Origin: Pseudomonas putida
GTDB taxonomy: Bacteria; Pseudomonadota; Gammaproteobacteria; Pseudomonadales; Pseudomonadaceae
Direction of reading: 5' to 3'
Assembly: GCF_001941965.1 (NCBI RefSeq)
Contig: NZ_MKZO01000017.1
Span: forward strand, 1-64,000
Length of the DNA: 64,000 nt
The notes beneath the pieces were generated by a model. That model worked only from the letters and a program-made list of their open reading frames with translations. It had not been told where the DNA came from and searched no databases. Below, one piece after another: positions 17,192-26,408 of this stretch. The position numbers and the translations under genes were made by a program. Every line of letters begins with the position of its first letter. The stretch's first letter is position 1.

Positions 17192-18219
17192 GCACTGCCA
17201 CTTCCCGCCCGCCGTTCAAACTGGGTTTTCTCACCCATGCGTTCGGCGAGGATGCGCAACAGACCTACCGTGACCTGCTGGAGCAGTTCGAAGTCGCCGA
17301 AGCCCTGGGCTTCGACGGTGGCTGGATTGCCCAGCATCACCTGAGCAACGGTTTCGGCCGCCTGCCCTCGCCGCTGCTGGCCTTGGCCGCAGTGGCCGAG
17401 CGCACCCGGCATATCGAGCTGGGCACGGCGGTGACCGTACTGCCCTTCGAGGACCCGGTGCGCCTGGCCGAGGATGCCAGCGTGCTCGACCAGCTAAGCG
17501 GTGGTCGGGTGCAACTGGGCCTGGGCAGCGGTGGCGCCAACCTGGACAGTTTCACGGTGTTCGAACGGGACGCCGGGCAACGCCAGCAACACTTCACCGA
17601 GGACCAGCAACGCCTGCAGGGGCTGCTCAACGGGGACGCGCTGTTCCCCGGCAGCGCACTGACCCTGCAACCGCCTGCCCCCGGCCTGGCCCGCCGTCTC
17701 TGGCATTCGCACGGTAGCCTGGAGGGCGCACGCTATACCGCCAGCCAGGGCAACGGCTTTCTCCTCGGTACCGCGACCCATGATCCGCTGACCGTGCAGA
17801 AGCCCCTGGCCGAGGCCTATCTCGCGGCCTGGGAACACCCGACGGAGCCGCCGCGCATCGGCGTGGTCCGTGCCGTCTTCCCCGCCGCCGACCGCGCCAC
17901 CGCGCAGGCCGAGCTGGCGGTGGATATCGAGCGTCATGTGCCACGCCTGCAACGGGAGGGCCTGATCGAACAGGCGATCGACCTGGAAGAACACCTGCGC
18001 CTGCTCAATGTCCATCACGGCCATCCCGACGAGGTCATCCGCGGCCTGCGCGAGGATCCATCGCTGCTGCCCTATGCCGACTACCTGATCGTGGTGGTGC
18101 AGGCCGAGAGTTCGAGCCAGGAGCAGGTCCTGCAGCGCCTGCGCATCGTCGCCGAAACCATCGCCCCGGCCCTCGGCTGGCGGCCCCGGCCTGTCCAGCC
18201 GGAGGCGGCGGTGGGATGA
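17188..18219 (+). CDS. LLM flavin-dependent monooxygenase (group 1), Met/Cys-free
   Basis: A 343-residue luciferase-like protein paralogous to its upstream neighbour: GFDGGWIAQHHLSNGFGRLPSPL, LPFEDPVRLAEDASVLDQLS, RVQLGLGSG. Reading the whole translation I find no Cys and no Met except the initiator, so it is a striking case of sulfur sparing. ATGA overlap with the previous gene; 39 bases to the next. The C-terminus IVAETIAPALGW mirrors IIAEDVAPALGW in the neighbour. Confidence 0.86.
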   Translation: MSTATSRPPFKLGFLTHAFGEDAQQTYRDLLEQFEVAEALGFDGGWIAQHHLSNGFGRLPSPLLALAAVAERTRHIELGTAVTVLPFEDPVRLAEDASVLDQLSGGRVQLGLGSGGANLDSFTVFERDAGQRQQHFTEDQQRLQGLLNGDALFPGSALTLQPPAPGLARRLWHSHGSLEGARYTASQGNGFLLGTATHDPLTVQKPLAEAYLAAWEHPTEPPRIGVVRAVFPAADRATAQAELAVDIERHVPRLQREGLIEQAIDLEEHLRLLNVHHGHPDEVIRGLREDPSLLPYADYLIVVVQAESSSQEQVLQRLRIVAETIAPALGWRPRPVQPEAAVG

Positions 18220-18258
18220 TGGTCTTTCCCCTGTTCGTACTCGCTGCGGAGCCTGTAC

Positions 18259-19230
18259 ATGGCCCTTGAACTCAGTTGGCAATTGCCGCTTTGCACCCCG
18301 ACGCCCACGCCGGGCCAGTGGATCCAGCTGGCCCAGGCCGTGGAATACGCAGGGCTCGACGGCCTGTGGATCCCCGGCGGTGCGCCCTGCGCCGACAGCC
18401 TCGGGGTAGCCGCCGCGCTCTGTGCCCATACCCGGCACCTGCGCCTGAATATCAGCGTACCGCCGGAAGTGGTACTGCCCGCCGCACTGGCCAGCACCCT
18501 GCAAAGCCTGCAGTCGATCAGTGCCAACCGGGTCCGCCTGCACCTGCCCGATGGCGACCGCGACAGCTTGCGCCAGGCGTTCGGCGAATGGCTCAACCGC
18601 GACCAGCGCAACGAACGTATCGGCGAATACCTGGAGATCCTGCAACGCCTGCTGCGAGGAGAAGACGGCGGTTTCAACTACACCGGCCGCTATTTCCAAC
18701 TGGAAAATGCCGGCTTCGCCCGCCGCGCCTTGCCCGCCCCGCCGCTGATCCTCGACGACAGCCACGACGCCAGCCTGATCGCCAGCCATGCCGACCTGTG
18801 CCTGCTACGGTCGGCGCCCCCGGCCTGGCTGGAGCAGGAAATCCGCCGCCTGCAAGGGCGCACGGGCTTCGTCTGCAGTTTCGGCCTGATCCTCGGCGAC
18901 ACCGAGGAACTGGCCTGGGAGGCCGCCGCACGGCGTTTCCCGGCGCCTGCCGAGCCCTTCGCCAATGCGGCGGTACGGCGCCTGACCCGTGACCGCCAGT
19001 TGGAGGTCCATCCCAACCTGCTGCAACCGGGGCCCGGGCAGCCGCTGTACCTGGTGGGCAACGCGCAGCAGATCGCCACCCGCCTCGGCGAGCTGCATGG
19101 CCTGGGCATCGAGCATATCGTGATCCAGGATCAGCCGGCGGTAGCCGAAGTCCTGCGGTTCGGTGAACGGATACTACCCCTGCTCCAGGAGCTGGGCCTG
19201 CGCAAGGAGCGCCAGCGTCATGCCCGCTGA
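18259..19230 (+). CDS. divergent LLM monooxygenase-like protein
   Basis: A 323-residue luciferase-fold protein, less conserved than its neighbours: WIQLAQAVEYAGLDGLWIP at the N-terminus, RHLRLNISVPPEVVLPAALASTLQSLQSISANRVRL, and IGEYLEILQRLLRGEDGGFNYTGRYFQLENA, which is typical of SsuD-like enzymes. The ATG at 18259 follows GGAG. The core between residues 60 and 100 is shorter than in SsuD, and catalytic ability is uncertain. Its last 11 bases overlap the SsuD-like gene, implying coupled translation and perhaps a heteromeric or sequential role. It contains four Cys, so it is not sulfur-depleted. Confidence 0.75.
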   Translation: MALELSWQLPLCTPTPTPGQWIQLAQAVEYAGLDGLWIPGGAPCADSLGVAAALCAHTRHLRLNISVPPEVVLPAALASTLQSLQSISANRVRLHLPDGDRDSLRQAFGEWLNRDQRNERIGEYLEILQRLLRGEDGGFNYTGRYFQLENAGFARRALPAPPLILDDSHDASLIASHADLCLLRSAPPAWLEQEIRRLQGRTGFVCSFGLILGDTEELAWEAAARRFPAPAEPFANAAVRRLTRDRQLEVHPNLLQPGPGQPLYLVGNAQQIATRLGELHGLGIEHIVIQDQPAVAEVLRFGERILPLLQELGLRKERQRHAR

Positions 19231-20368
19231 ACCGCGTCATCCCATCGAACTGAACTGGTTCCTGCCCACCAATGGCGACGGCCATCACCTGACCAGCAGC
19301 GGCCTGCCCAAGGTCGGCCTGTTCCAGCAGGGCGAGCGCGAGCCGAACCTCGACTACCTGCGGCAGATCGTGCGGGCCGCCGAACTGTCGAACTTCGACG
19401 GCATCATGGTGCCCACCGCCAGCGGCTTCGAAGACCCCTGGCTGATCACGGCGGTACTGGCCCAGGAAGTGCGGCGCCTGCGTTTTCTCCTCACCCTGCG
19501 CCCCGGCCTTGAACTGCCGGCCTGGAGCGCTCATCGCGCAGCGACCTTGCAACTGCTCAGCGACAACCGTCTGGACCTCCACATGGTCAGCGGCTCCAGC
19601 CGTTTCGAACAGCGTTCGCTGGGGGATTACCTGGAGCATGACGAACGCTATGCGCGCACCGGGGAATTTCTCGAAGCCTTCCAGGCGGTGTGGTCGGGGC
19701 GGCGCCAGCCTCATCACGGACGCTACTACCGCTGCGCCGGGGAGACGCCGATCGACCCGCGGGCACGGATGCCGGCGATCTACTTCGGCGGGGCGTCCAG
19801 CGCTGCCGAGCAGGTCGGTGCGGCCCATGCCCAGACCTGCCTGATGTGGTGCGAGCCTCCGGCGATGATTGCCGAGCGGATCCAGCGCATGCGCGAACTG
19901 GCGGCGGCGCGGGGACGGACCTTGCGCTTCGGTTTGCGCGTCCATGTGTTCGCGGCAGCCACCGATGATGCGGCCTGGAGCCATGTGCAGCGTTTGCTGG
20001 ACGAGATCCCCAAGGACGCCATCGAGCGTGCGCAATCGCAACTGGCCAGTTATGAGTCGGTGGGGCAATCGCGGCAAAGCGGGCTGGTCAAGGGACGTGG
20101 CCGGCAGGCGCGGGAGCTGGAGGTGTCGGCCAATCTCTGGGCCGGGGTGGGCCTGGTCCGTGGCGGGGCCGGGACGGCGCTGGTGGGGAGCTACCAGCAG
20201 GTGGCGGAGCGGGTCGAGGAGTATTACCAGCTTGGGGTGGACTGCTTCATTCTTTCCGGGTTTCCCCATCTGGAGGAAGCGATTCATCTGGGCGCGGAGT
20301 TGTTGCCGCAGCTGCGCCGGCTGGGGCGCGAGGATCCGGGGCAGTCCCAGGATACCTATCTTTCCTGA
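19220..20368 (+). CDS. alkanesulfonate monooxygenase-like LLM protein (SsuD family)
   Basis: A 382-residue protein very close in length to SsuD (381). It has ELNWFLPTNGDGHH, FDGIMVPTASGFEDPW, LRPGLELPAWSAHRAATLQLLSDNRLDLHMVSG and GRYYRCAGE. The start at 19220 has AAGGAG upstream and overlaps the previous gene by 11 bases; the longer frame to 19163 lies inside that gene. SsuD enzymes use FMNH2 and O2 to release sulfite from C1-sulfonates, which fits the operon's sulfur theme. It is the last gene of the operon; a REP pair begins at its stop codon. The true substrate could be a sulfone or thioether-derived sulfinate rather than a sulfonate. Confidence 0.82.
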   Translation: MPAEPRHPIELNWFLPTNGDGHHLTSSGLPKVGLFQQGEREPNLDYLRQIVRAAELSNFDGIMVPTASGFEDPWLITAVLAQEVRRLRFLLTLRPGLELPAWSAHRAATLQLLSDNRLDLHMVSGSSRFEQRSLGDYLEHDERYARTGEFLEAFQAVWSGRRQPHHGRYYRCAGETPIDPRARMPAIYFGGASSAAEQVGAAHAQTCLMWCEPPAMIAERIQRMRELAAARGRTLRFGLRVHVFAAATDDAAWSHVQRLLDEIPKDAIERAQSQLASYESVGQSRQSGLVKGRGRQARELEVSANLWAGVGLVRGGAGTALVGSYQQVAERVEEYYQLGVDCFILSGFPHLEEAIHLGAELLPQLRRLGREDPGQSQDTYLS

Positions 20369-20455
20369 GGGCCTCATCGCTGGCAAGCCAGCTCCCACAG
20401 GTCCGGCGGTGTACGCGGTCACTGTGGGAGCTGGCTTGCCAGCGATGAGGCCCTC
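20367..20455. repeat. REP pair: 34-bp perfect inverted repeat
   Basis: Bases 20367-20400 and 20422-20455 are exact reverse complements with a 21-base loop. The core TCGCTGGCAAGCCAGCTCCC is shared with 11170 and 26206. It fills the gap between two convergent genes, starting within the stop codon of the left one, so it probably serves as a bidirectional terminator or mRNA 3' stabiliser. Confidence 0.9.
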
Positions 20456-20461
20456 AAGCCA

Positions 20462-22099
20462 TCAGGCGATCGCCTTGTCCACCAGTTCCTGCGCCTCGCC
20501 CACCAGACGCTGCAGATGCGCATCGTCGATAAAGCTCTCGGCGTAGATCTTGTAGATGTCCTCGGTGCCCGACGGCCGCGCGGCGAACCAGCCGTTGGCG
20601 GTCATGACCTTCAAGCCACCGATGGCCTGGTCGTTACCCGGCGCATGGCTGAGGATCTGCTGGATCGGCTCGCCGGCCAGCTCGGTGGACTTCACCTGCT
20701 CCGGCGCCAGCTTGCTCAACAGCGCCTTCTGCTGTGGATTGGCCTTGGCCTCGACGCGGGTGGCGAACGGTTCGCCCAGCTCGGCGGTCAGGGCCGCATA
20801 GGCTTCTGCCGGGTTGCGACCGGTGCGGGCGGTCATTTCAGCGGCCAACAGCGCCGGAATCAGGCCGTCCTTGTCGGTGGCCCAGACGCTGCCATCCAGA
20901 CGCAGGAAGGACGCACCGGCACTCTCCTCGCCGCCAAAGCCCAGGGAGCCGTCAAACAGACCGTCGGCGAAGAACTTGAAGCCCACCGGCACTTCGTACA
21001 GGCGACGGCCCAGACGCGCGGTGACGCGGTCGATCAGGCCGCTGCTGACCACGGTCTTGCCCACGGCGGCATCGGCGCGCCATTGCGGACGGTTCTGGAA
21101 CAGGTAGTCGATGGCCACCGCCAGGTAGTTGTTCGGCGCCAGCAGGCCGGACGGGGTGACGATGCCGTGGCGGTCATGGTCCGGGTCGCAGGCGAAGGCC
21201 ACGTCGAAACGCTCGCGCAGGCCGATCAGGCCCTGCATGGCATACGGCGACGATGGGTCCATGCGGATCTGGCCGTCCCAGTCCACCGACATGAAGCGGA
21301 AGGTCGGGTCGACCTCGCTGTTGACCACTTCCAGGTTGAGCTTGTAGTGCTCGGCAATCGCCGACCAGTAGCGCACCCCGGCGCCGCCCAGCGGGTCCAC
21401 GCCCAGGCGCAGGTTGGCGCCGCGAATGGCGTCGAAGTCGATGACGTTGACCAGGTCGGCGACATAGGTGCCGACGTAGTCATGGCGATGGGTGGTGGCA
21501 GCCTTCAGCGCCTGCTCGTACGGCATGCGCTTGATGCCCTTGAGGCCCTCGGCCAGCAGTTCGTTGGCCTTGGCCTCGATCCACTTGGTCACATGGCTGT
21601 CGGCCGGGCCGCCATTGGGCGGGTTGTACTTGAAGCCACCGCTTTGCGGCGGGTTGTGCGACGGGGTGATGACGATGCCGTCGGCCAGGCCCGAGGTGCG
21701 GCCGCGGTTGTAGCAGAGGATGGCGTGGGACACCGCGGGGGTCGGGGTGTACTCGTCGTCCTTCGACAGCATCACCTCGACGCCGTTGGCCGCCAGCACT
21801 TCCAGGGCGCTGGCCAGGGCCGGGGTGGACAGGGCGTGAGTGTCGGCGCCGATGAACAGCGGGCCGTCGATGCCCTGGGCCTGGCGGTACAGGCAGATGG
21901 CCTGGCTGATGGCGAGGACATGGTGCTCGTTGAAACTCAGGTCCAGGGAACTGCCGCGATGCCCGGAGGTGCCGAAGGCCACACGCTGGGTGGCGACGGC
22001 AGCATCGGGCTGGCCGGTGTAGTAGGCGGTCAGCAGGCGCGGAATATCGACCAGGATGGAGGCCGGGGCCGGTTTGCCTGCCAGAGGACTGAGCTTCAT
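20462..22099 (-). CDS. pgm: phosphoglucomutase, alpha-D-glucose specific
   Basis: A 545-residue phosphohexomutase interconverting glucose 1-phosphate and glucose 6-phosphate in the cytoplasm. The catalytic phosphoserine lies in TPSHNPP, the Mg2+ loop is DPDHDRHG, the sugar-binding loop GGEESAG is present, and the phosphate-contacting RPSGTED is near the C-terminus. Length and the N-terminal [14 protein letters not shown] match bacterial Pgm. The ATG at 22099 has GAGG six bases upstream and is preferred to 22111. It feeds UDP-glucose, and hence UDP-glucuronate, which the operon at 26409 may consume. Monocistronic. Confidence 0.95.
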   Translation of the reverse strand: MKLSPLAGKPAPASILVDIPRLLTAYYTGQPDAAVATQRVAFGTSGHRGSSLDLSFNEHHVLAISQAICLYRQAQGIDGPLFIGADTHALSTPALASALEVLAANGVEVMLSKDDEYTPTPAVSHAILCYNRGRTSGLADGIVITPSHNPPQSGGFKYNPPNGGPADSHVTKWIEAKANELLAEGLKGIKRMPYEQALKAATTHRHDYVGTYVADLVNVIDFDAIRGANLRLGVDPLGGAGVRYWSAIAEHYKLNLEVVNSEVDPTFRFMSVDWDGQIRMDPSSPYAMQGLIGLRERFDVAFACDPDHDRHGIVTPSGLLAPNNYLAVAIDYLFQNRPQWRADAAVGKTVVSSGLIDRVTARLGRRLYEVPVGFKFFADGLFDGSLGFGGEESAGASFLRLDGSVWATDKDGLIPALLAAEMTARTGRNPAEAYAALTAELGEPFATRVEAKANPQQKALLSKLAPEQVKSTELAGEPIQQILSHAPGNDQAIGGLKVMTANGWFAARPSGTEDIYKIYAESFIDDAHLQRLVGEAQELVDKAIA

Positions 22100-22193
22100 G
22101 CAAAACCTCAAGAATTGAGTTTCAGGGTGATGAAAACACGACAGTTTACTGGCACTTCGACTGTCTGGCGATGACGAAGATTCCCGCGCCTGG

Positions 22194-24452
22194 CTAATTG
22201 CTTTCCGGTGCCCACCAGCTTGGAAACATGCGGCGCACCCGGTCTTCGGCGAAGCGGTCGTCGATCAGCATGACCGTACCGCGGTCTTCGGTGCCGCGGA
22301 TCACCCGCCCCGCTGCCTGGATCACCTTGCGCACGCCAGGGTAGAGATAGGTGTAATCGAAGCCGGCGCTGAACAAGGCGCCCATGCGCTGCTTGAGCTG
22401 TTCGTTGACCGGATTGACCTGGGGCAAGCCAAGGGTGGCGATGAAGGCACCGATCAAGCGCGTGCCCGGCAGGTCGACCCCTTCGGCAAACGCACCGCCC
22501 AGCACGGCGAAGCCGACACCCTGCCCGCCCTCGACGAAACGCTCGAGAAAGCCCTGGCGCTGCTCTTCGTCCATCCCCGGCGATTGCGACCACTGGACGA
22601 TGTCCGGATAACGCTCGACCAGCAGTGCAGACACCTGCTGCTGGTAATCGAAGCTGCTGAAGAACGCGAGGTAATTGCCCGGCTGCTCGCGATACTGGTC
22701 GGCGATCAGCTCGACGATGGGCGCCAGGGAGGCCTGGCGGTGCTGATAGCGGGTGGAGACCCGGCTGACGATGCGCACCCGCAATTGCTCGGCCACGAAC
22801 GGCGACTGCACTTCCAGCCAGGCGGTGTCGGCCGGCATGCCCAGCAGGTCGGCGTAGAAATGCCGGGGGTTGAGGGTCGCGGAAAACAGCGTGACGCTGC
22901 GCGCCGCCGCCATGCGCGGGCCGATCAGCGGCGCCGGCACCACATTGCGCAGGCACAGGCTGGCCAGGCGCTTGCGCCCTGCCCCGCGCAGGCTGATATC
23001 GAACAGGAAGTGCTCATCGAACACCTCGCTCAGGCGCACGAACTGCAAGGCCTGGAAGAAGAACTGCAACAGTGCCGGGTCCACGGCTTGTGGGGTACGG
23101 TTCATCAGGTCCTGGACCAGCCCGACCACCCGCAGCAGCGCCTTGATAAAGGCGGCCGGCAACTCGCTGCTGGCTTGATAAGGTGCCAACTGATCCTTGT
23201 ACAGGCGGTTCCACTCACGGTTGAGGCCTTGCAGGGCACTGGCCATGCCGGCCGGCGGCTCCCGACGCAGGGCCTGCAACTGGAACTGGTCGAGGCTGGC
23301 GCTGTACATCTGCCGCGCCCGCTCCACCAGGTTGTGCGCCTCGTCCACCGCCACGGCCAGGCGCCACTGATCGGTCTGGGCCAGGCCAAAGAGCAAGGCG
23401 TTCTGGTCGAAGTAGTAGTTGTAGTCGGCCACCAGCACATCGACCCAGCGCGCCAGCTCCTGGGCCAGGTAATACGGACAGACCTGATGGGCCAGGGCCA
23501 GCTCGCGGACCTGCGCCTTGTCCAGCATCGGCACCTGCATTGCCGCCGCCCGGGCTGCCGGCAGGCGATCGTAGAAACCCTTCGCCAGCGGACAGGCCTC
23601 GCCATGGCAGGCCGTGCCGGGGTATTCGCAGGCCTTGTCGCGGGCCACCAGTTCCAGGCTGCGCAGGGCCAGCTCGGGGCTGGCGGTCATCACCTGGCGC
23701 AGGGCATCGAGCGCCAGGCCGCGGCCCGGGGTCTTGGCGGTGAGGAAAAGAATCTTGTCCAGCGGCTGCTTCGCCATGGCCTTAAGCATGGGAAACAGGG
23801 TGCCGAGGGTCTTGCCGATGCCGGTGGTGGCCTGGGCCATCAGGCAACGTCCGGTGCTGACCGCCTTGTACACGGTTTCCGCCAGTTCGCGCTGCCCCTT
23901 GCGAAAGGATGGCCAGGGAAAGGCCAACGCACCCAGGCCCGCATCGCGCAGGCTCAAGCGCCGGGACTGCGCCTCGGCCCATTGCATGAAACGAGCGCAT
24001 TGCTCGTCGAAATACGCTTCAAGGTCGCTGGCGCTGGCGGTGATCTCGAAACGGGTTTCCTGGTCGCTGTCCACCTCCAGGTAGACGAGCGCCAAGGTGA
24101 TCGCCTCCAACCCACGCTGCTGGCACATCAGCCAGCCATAGACCTTTGCCTGCGCCCAGTGCAGTTGCCGATGGTTGTCCGGCTGGCTGGCCAGGTCGCC
24201 GCGGTGGGTCTTGATCTCTTCCAGGCAGTTGCGCGCCGGGAGATAGCCGTCGGCGCGACCGCGCACCTCCAGTTCACCGAATCGCCCTTCCAGCGCCACT
24301 TCCGCCTCGTAGCCCTCGCCCCGCCGCGAGACCACCCGCCGGTGCCCGGCAATACCCTCCTGGGCCGTGGGTGACGGGGTGAAGCGCAGGTCAAGGTCGC
24401 CGACCTTGGCGGTGAACTCGCACAGGGTGCGCACCGCGACCTTGTAGCTCAT
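22194..24452 (-). CDS. PD-(D/E)XK nuclease fused to a DinG/XPD-type Fe-S DNA helicase
   Basis: A 752-residue two-part protein. The N-terminal part has a PD-(D/E)XK nuclease pattern: Asp68 in GRADGY, Glu79-Ile-Lys81 in LEEIKTH, and a QxxxY-like helix at 96-105. The helicase part has Walker A ATTGIGKT near 208-215, DEAH in AVDEAHNLV, and four Cys (274, 281, 286, 324) placed like the XPD/DinG iron-sulfur cluster. C-terminal motifs include [12 protein letters not shown] and [14 protein letters not shown]. The ATG at 24452 overlaps the FAN1 stop as ATGA; an ATG at 24464 is possible. Coupling to FAN1 suggests joint unwinding and incision during repair of cross-linked or blocked DNA. Confidence 0.88.
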   Translation of the reverse strand: MSYKVAVRTLCEFTAKVGDLDLRFTPSPTAQEGIAGHRRVVSRRGEGYEAEVALEGRFGELEVRGRADGYLPARNCLEEIKTHRGDLASQPDNHRQLHWAQAKVYGWLMCQQRGLEAITLALVYLEVDSDQETRFEITASASDLEAYFDEQCARFMQWAEAQSRRLSLRDAGLGALAFPWPSFRKGQRELAETVYKAVSTGRCLMAQATTGIGKTLGTLFPMLKAMAKQPLDKILFLTAKTPGRGLALDALRQVMTASPELALRSLELVARDKACEYPGTACHGEACPLAKGFYDRLPAARAAAMQVPMLDKAQVRELALAHQVCPYYLAQELARWVDVLVADYNYYFDQNALLFGLAQTDQWRLAVAVDEAHNLVERARQMYSASLDQFQLQALRREPPAGMASALQGLNREWNRLYKDQLAPYQASSELPAAFIKALLRVVGLVQDLMNRTPQAVDPALLQFFFQALQFVRLSEVFDEHFLFDISLRGAGRKRLASLCLRNVVPAPLIGPRMAAARSVTLFSATLNPRHFYADLLGMPADTAWLEVQSPFVAEQLRVRIVSRVSTRYQHRQASLAPIVELIADQYREQPGNYLAFFSSFDYQQQVSALLVERYPDIVQWSQSPGMDEEQRQGFLERFVEGGQGVGFAVLGGAFAEGVDLPGTRLIGAFIATLGLPQVNPVNEQLKQRMGALFSAGFDYTYLYPGVRKVIQAAGRVIRGTEDRGTVMLIDDRFAEDRVRRMFPSWWAPESN

Positions 24453-26125
24453 GCCGCGGCCCATTGCACATGGCAGACATCCACGGGCAAGCCGTGAAGG
24501 GTGCAGAACTCGATCCAGCGCAGTTGGTTGTCCTGCAGGCGGTCACCGGGGCCCTTCACCTCGATCATCCGGTAGCGCTTTTCTGTCGGCCAGAACTGGA
24601 TCAGGTCGGGCATGCCGGCGCGGTTGGCCTGGATATCTTCCAGCAGGCGCAGGAAACACTGCTTCAGGTGCTCGGGGGGCAGGCAATCGATGGCCAGCTC
24701 CAGCAGTTCCGGGCTGAGCAGCTCCCAGTACACGAAGGGCGATTGCAGGCCATGCTTGGCGGTGTAGGTTTCGCGCAGGGTCTGGCGATAGCGGCCATCG
24801 TCGAGCTGGCCCAGGCACTCGGCGAACAGTTCGGCGCGGCGGTTATGGAAGCCGGCGTCGAGCAGGTCCTGCGGGCCGCTCTGGAACGGGTGAAAGAAGG
24901 CGCCCGGCAGCGGCGCGAAGATCGCCTGCCAGCACAACAGCCCGAACAGACTGTTGAACAGGGTGTTCTCGACGTAATGCACCGGGGCATCGGTGCTTTC
25001 AAAATGCACCAGCACCGCCTGTTCGACGCCGAGGGCAGACCAGTCGGCCGGCAGGGTCAGGTCGAGACGGCTGATGGCCTGGGCCTTGCGCCGGGACTGG
25101 GGCGGGCCACCGAGCTTGCGTTTCAGGCGCGGCAGGATGCGACCCAGGGCCTGGGCTTCGGCAGCATTGCCGGGGCGTTCGGCGGCCTGGGTCGCCAGGT
25201 CGAAGGCCGACTGGTACTCGCCGCTGTTCTCCAGCACGCGGATATGCCGCTCGCGGGCCTGGGGGTGGGCGCAGGCGGAATAGATCGACAGCGCCCGATC
25301 CAGGTGGCCGGCCCGTTCGCACAGGTAGGCGAGCTGGTAATGCAGCTTGGCCCGGCGCCGTTGCAGCCAAGGGTTCTCGGTATTCAGGCCGTCCAGCCGG
25401 GCGAGCAGCAGATCGACGTCCACCTCGCCTTCCAGTTGCTCGGCGCAGGCATGCAGGGCCAGGCACAACTCGATGTCGCCGCGCTCGCGCAGGGCCCGGG
25501 AGTCGGCGCTGAACTCCACCTGTTCATAGCGCAGCACGCCGAGGTCGGCGAGGACGAATTCCGACCAGTCCTGGTACAGGTTGCCGAAGAACAGCAGGCG
25601 CAAGCGGTCGCACACCGCCTGCTGGCGCAGGGCGTAGATCGGTTCGGGGGACTCGGGCCACCACTCGTGCAGCGTGCGGGCCTCCGGGAACAGCTCGCTC
25701 AATTGCTCGTACAGCTCGTGCTTGGCGGCTTTCGGGTGGGTCAGGTGGATGGCGAAGCAGCGGGCGATCTCGTCCTTGAGGAGGATCTGGAACAACTCGT
25801 CGAGGGTCAGCGGTGCTTCACTGTCGACCCAGCCCAGCTCCAGCAGCGGTGCCATGGCCGGCAACGTCGGGCCGATCTCGTCATAGCTCAGGCGCCGCTC
25901 GCGGAACAGCAGGCCCTTGCGCATCACCATGCGCACCAGCAGCGCCTGGCTCGGCTGGGGCAGCAGGCGGAAGCCCTCGATGAAACCCCGTTCCTCGGCG
26001 TCCAGCAGATCGGCGTAGCGCAGGTGCAGCCAGTCCAGTACCTGGCGGAAGTTGTGCAGGTAGTAGAAGGGGTCGTTGCGGGAGTCGGCGATCACGGGCG
26101 GGCAATACCTGGGGAAATCTGGCAC
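24449..26125 (-). CDS. FAN1-type structure-specific nuclease with VRR-NUC domain
   Basis: A 558-residue homologue of FAN1, a 5'-flap endonuclease/exonuclease that unhooks interstrand cross-links; a Pseudomonas aeruginosa FAN1 structure is known. The C-terminal VRR-NUC site has GMPDLIQFWP, then IEVKGPGD, with the expected Asp, Glu and Lys, and LRWIEFC after it. The N-terminal half carries the SAP-like/DNA-binding region (MVMRKGLLFRERRLSYDEI) and the middle is TPR-like (HLDRALSIYSACAHPQARERHIRVLENSGEY). The frame extends to a GTG at 26125; no clear ribosome site decides between this and a GTG near 26094, so the first dozen residues are uncertain. It is co-transcribed with the helicase gene. Confidence 0.88.
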   Translation of the reverse strand: MPDFPRYCPPVIADSRNDPFYYLHNFRQVLDWLHLRYADLLDAEERGFIEGFRLLPQPSQALLVRMVMRKGLLFRERRLSYDEIGPTLPAMAPLLELGWVDSEAPLTLDELFQILLKDEIARCFAIHLTHPKAAKHELYEQLSELFPEARTLHEWWPESPEPIYALRQQAVCDRLRLLFFGNLYQDWSEFVLADLGVLRYEQVEFSADSRALRERGDIELCLALHACAEQLEGEVDVDLLLARLDGLNTENPWLQRRRAKLHYQLAYLCERAGHLDRALSIYSACAHPQARERHIRVLENSGEYQSAFDLATQAAERPGNAAEAQALGRILPRLKRKLGGPPQSRRKAQAISRLDLTLPADWSALGVEQAVLVHFESTDAPVHYVENTLFNSLFGLLCWQAIFAPLPGAFFHPFQSGPQDLLDAGFHNRRAELFAECLGQLDDGRYRQTLRETYTAKHGLQSPFVYWELLSPELLELAIDCLPPEHLKQCFLRLLEDIQANRAGMPDLIQFWPTEKRYRMIEVKGPGDRLQDNQLRWIEFCTLHGLPVDVCHVQWAAA

Positions 26126-26205
26126 TGGTTATACATACAGATAGTAGCGGCTGGCAATCACCGTGGATCGGATCGAGGCAAGCCCATGCCCATTCGGTGC
26201 CTCTA

Positions 26206-26292
26206 CTGGCCCTATCGCTGGCAAGCCAGCTCCCACAGGTTCTGTGTGCGCCGCGAACCCTGTGGGAGCTGGCTTGCCAGCGATAGGGCCAG
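26206..26292. repeat. REP pair: 34-bp perfect inverted repeat
   Basis: Bases 26206-26239 and 26259-26292 are exact reverse complements with a 19-base loop, sharing the REP core seen at 20367 and 11170. It lies in the divergent gap between the FAN1 operon and the epimerase operon (26126-26408), which otherwise contains an AT-richer stretch at 26330-26370 likely to hold the promoter of the rightward operon. Confidence 0.88.
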
Positions 26293-26408
26293 CAGGCGCA
26301 ATGAAGAACCTGCGACGAACGCCATATCCATTACAGCTTCGTTAACAAACCTTAAACAAATAACTGCCATTTTCTTTCAGCCCGTCCACCAAGGATCCGC
26401 CCCACTCC

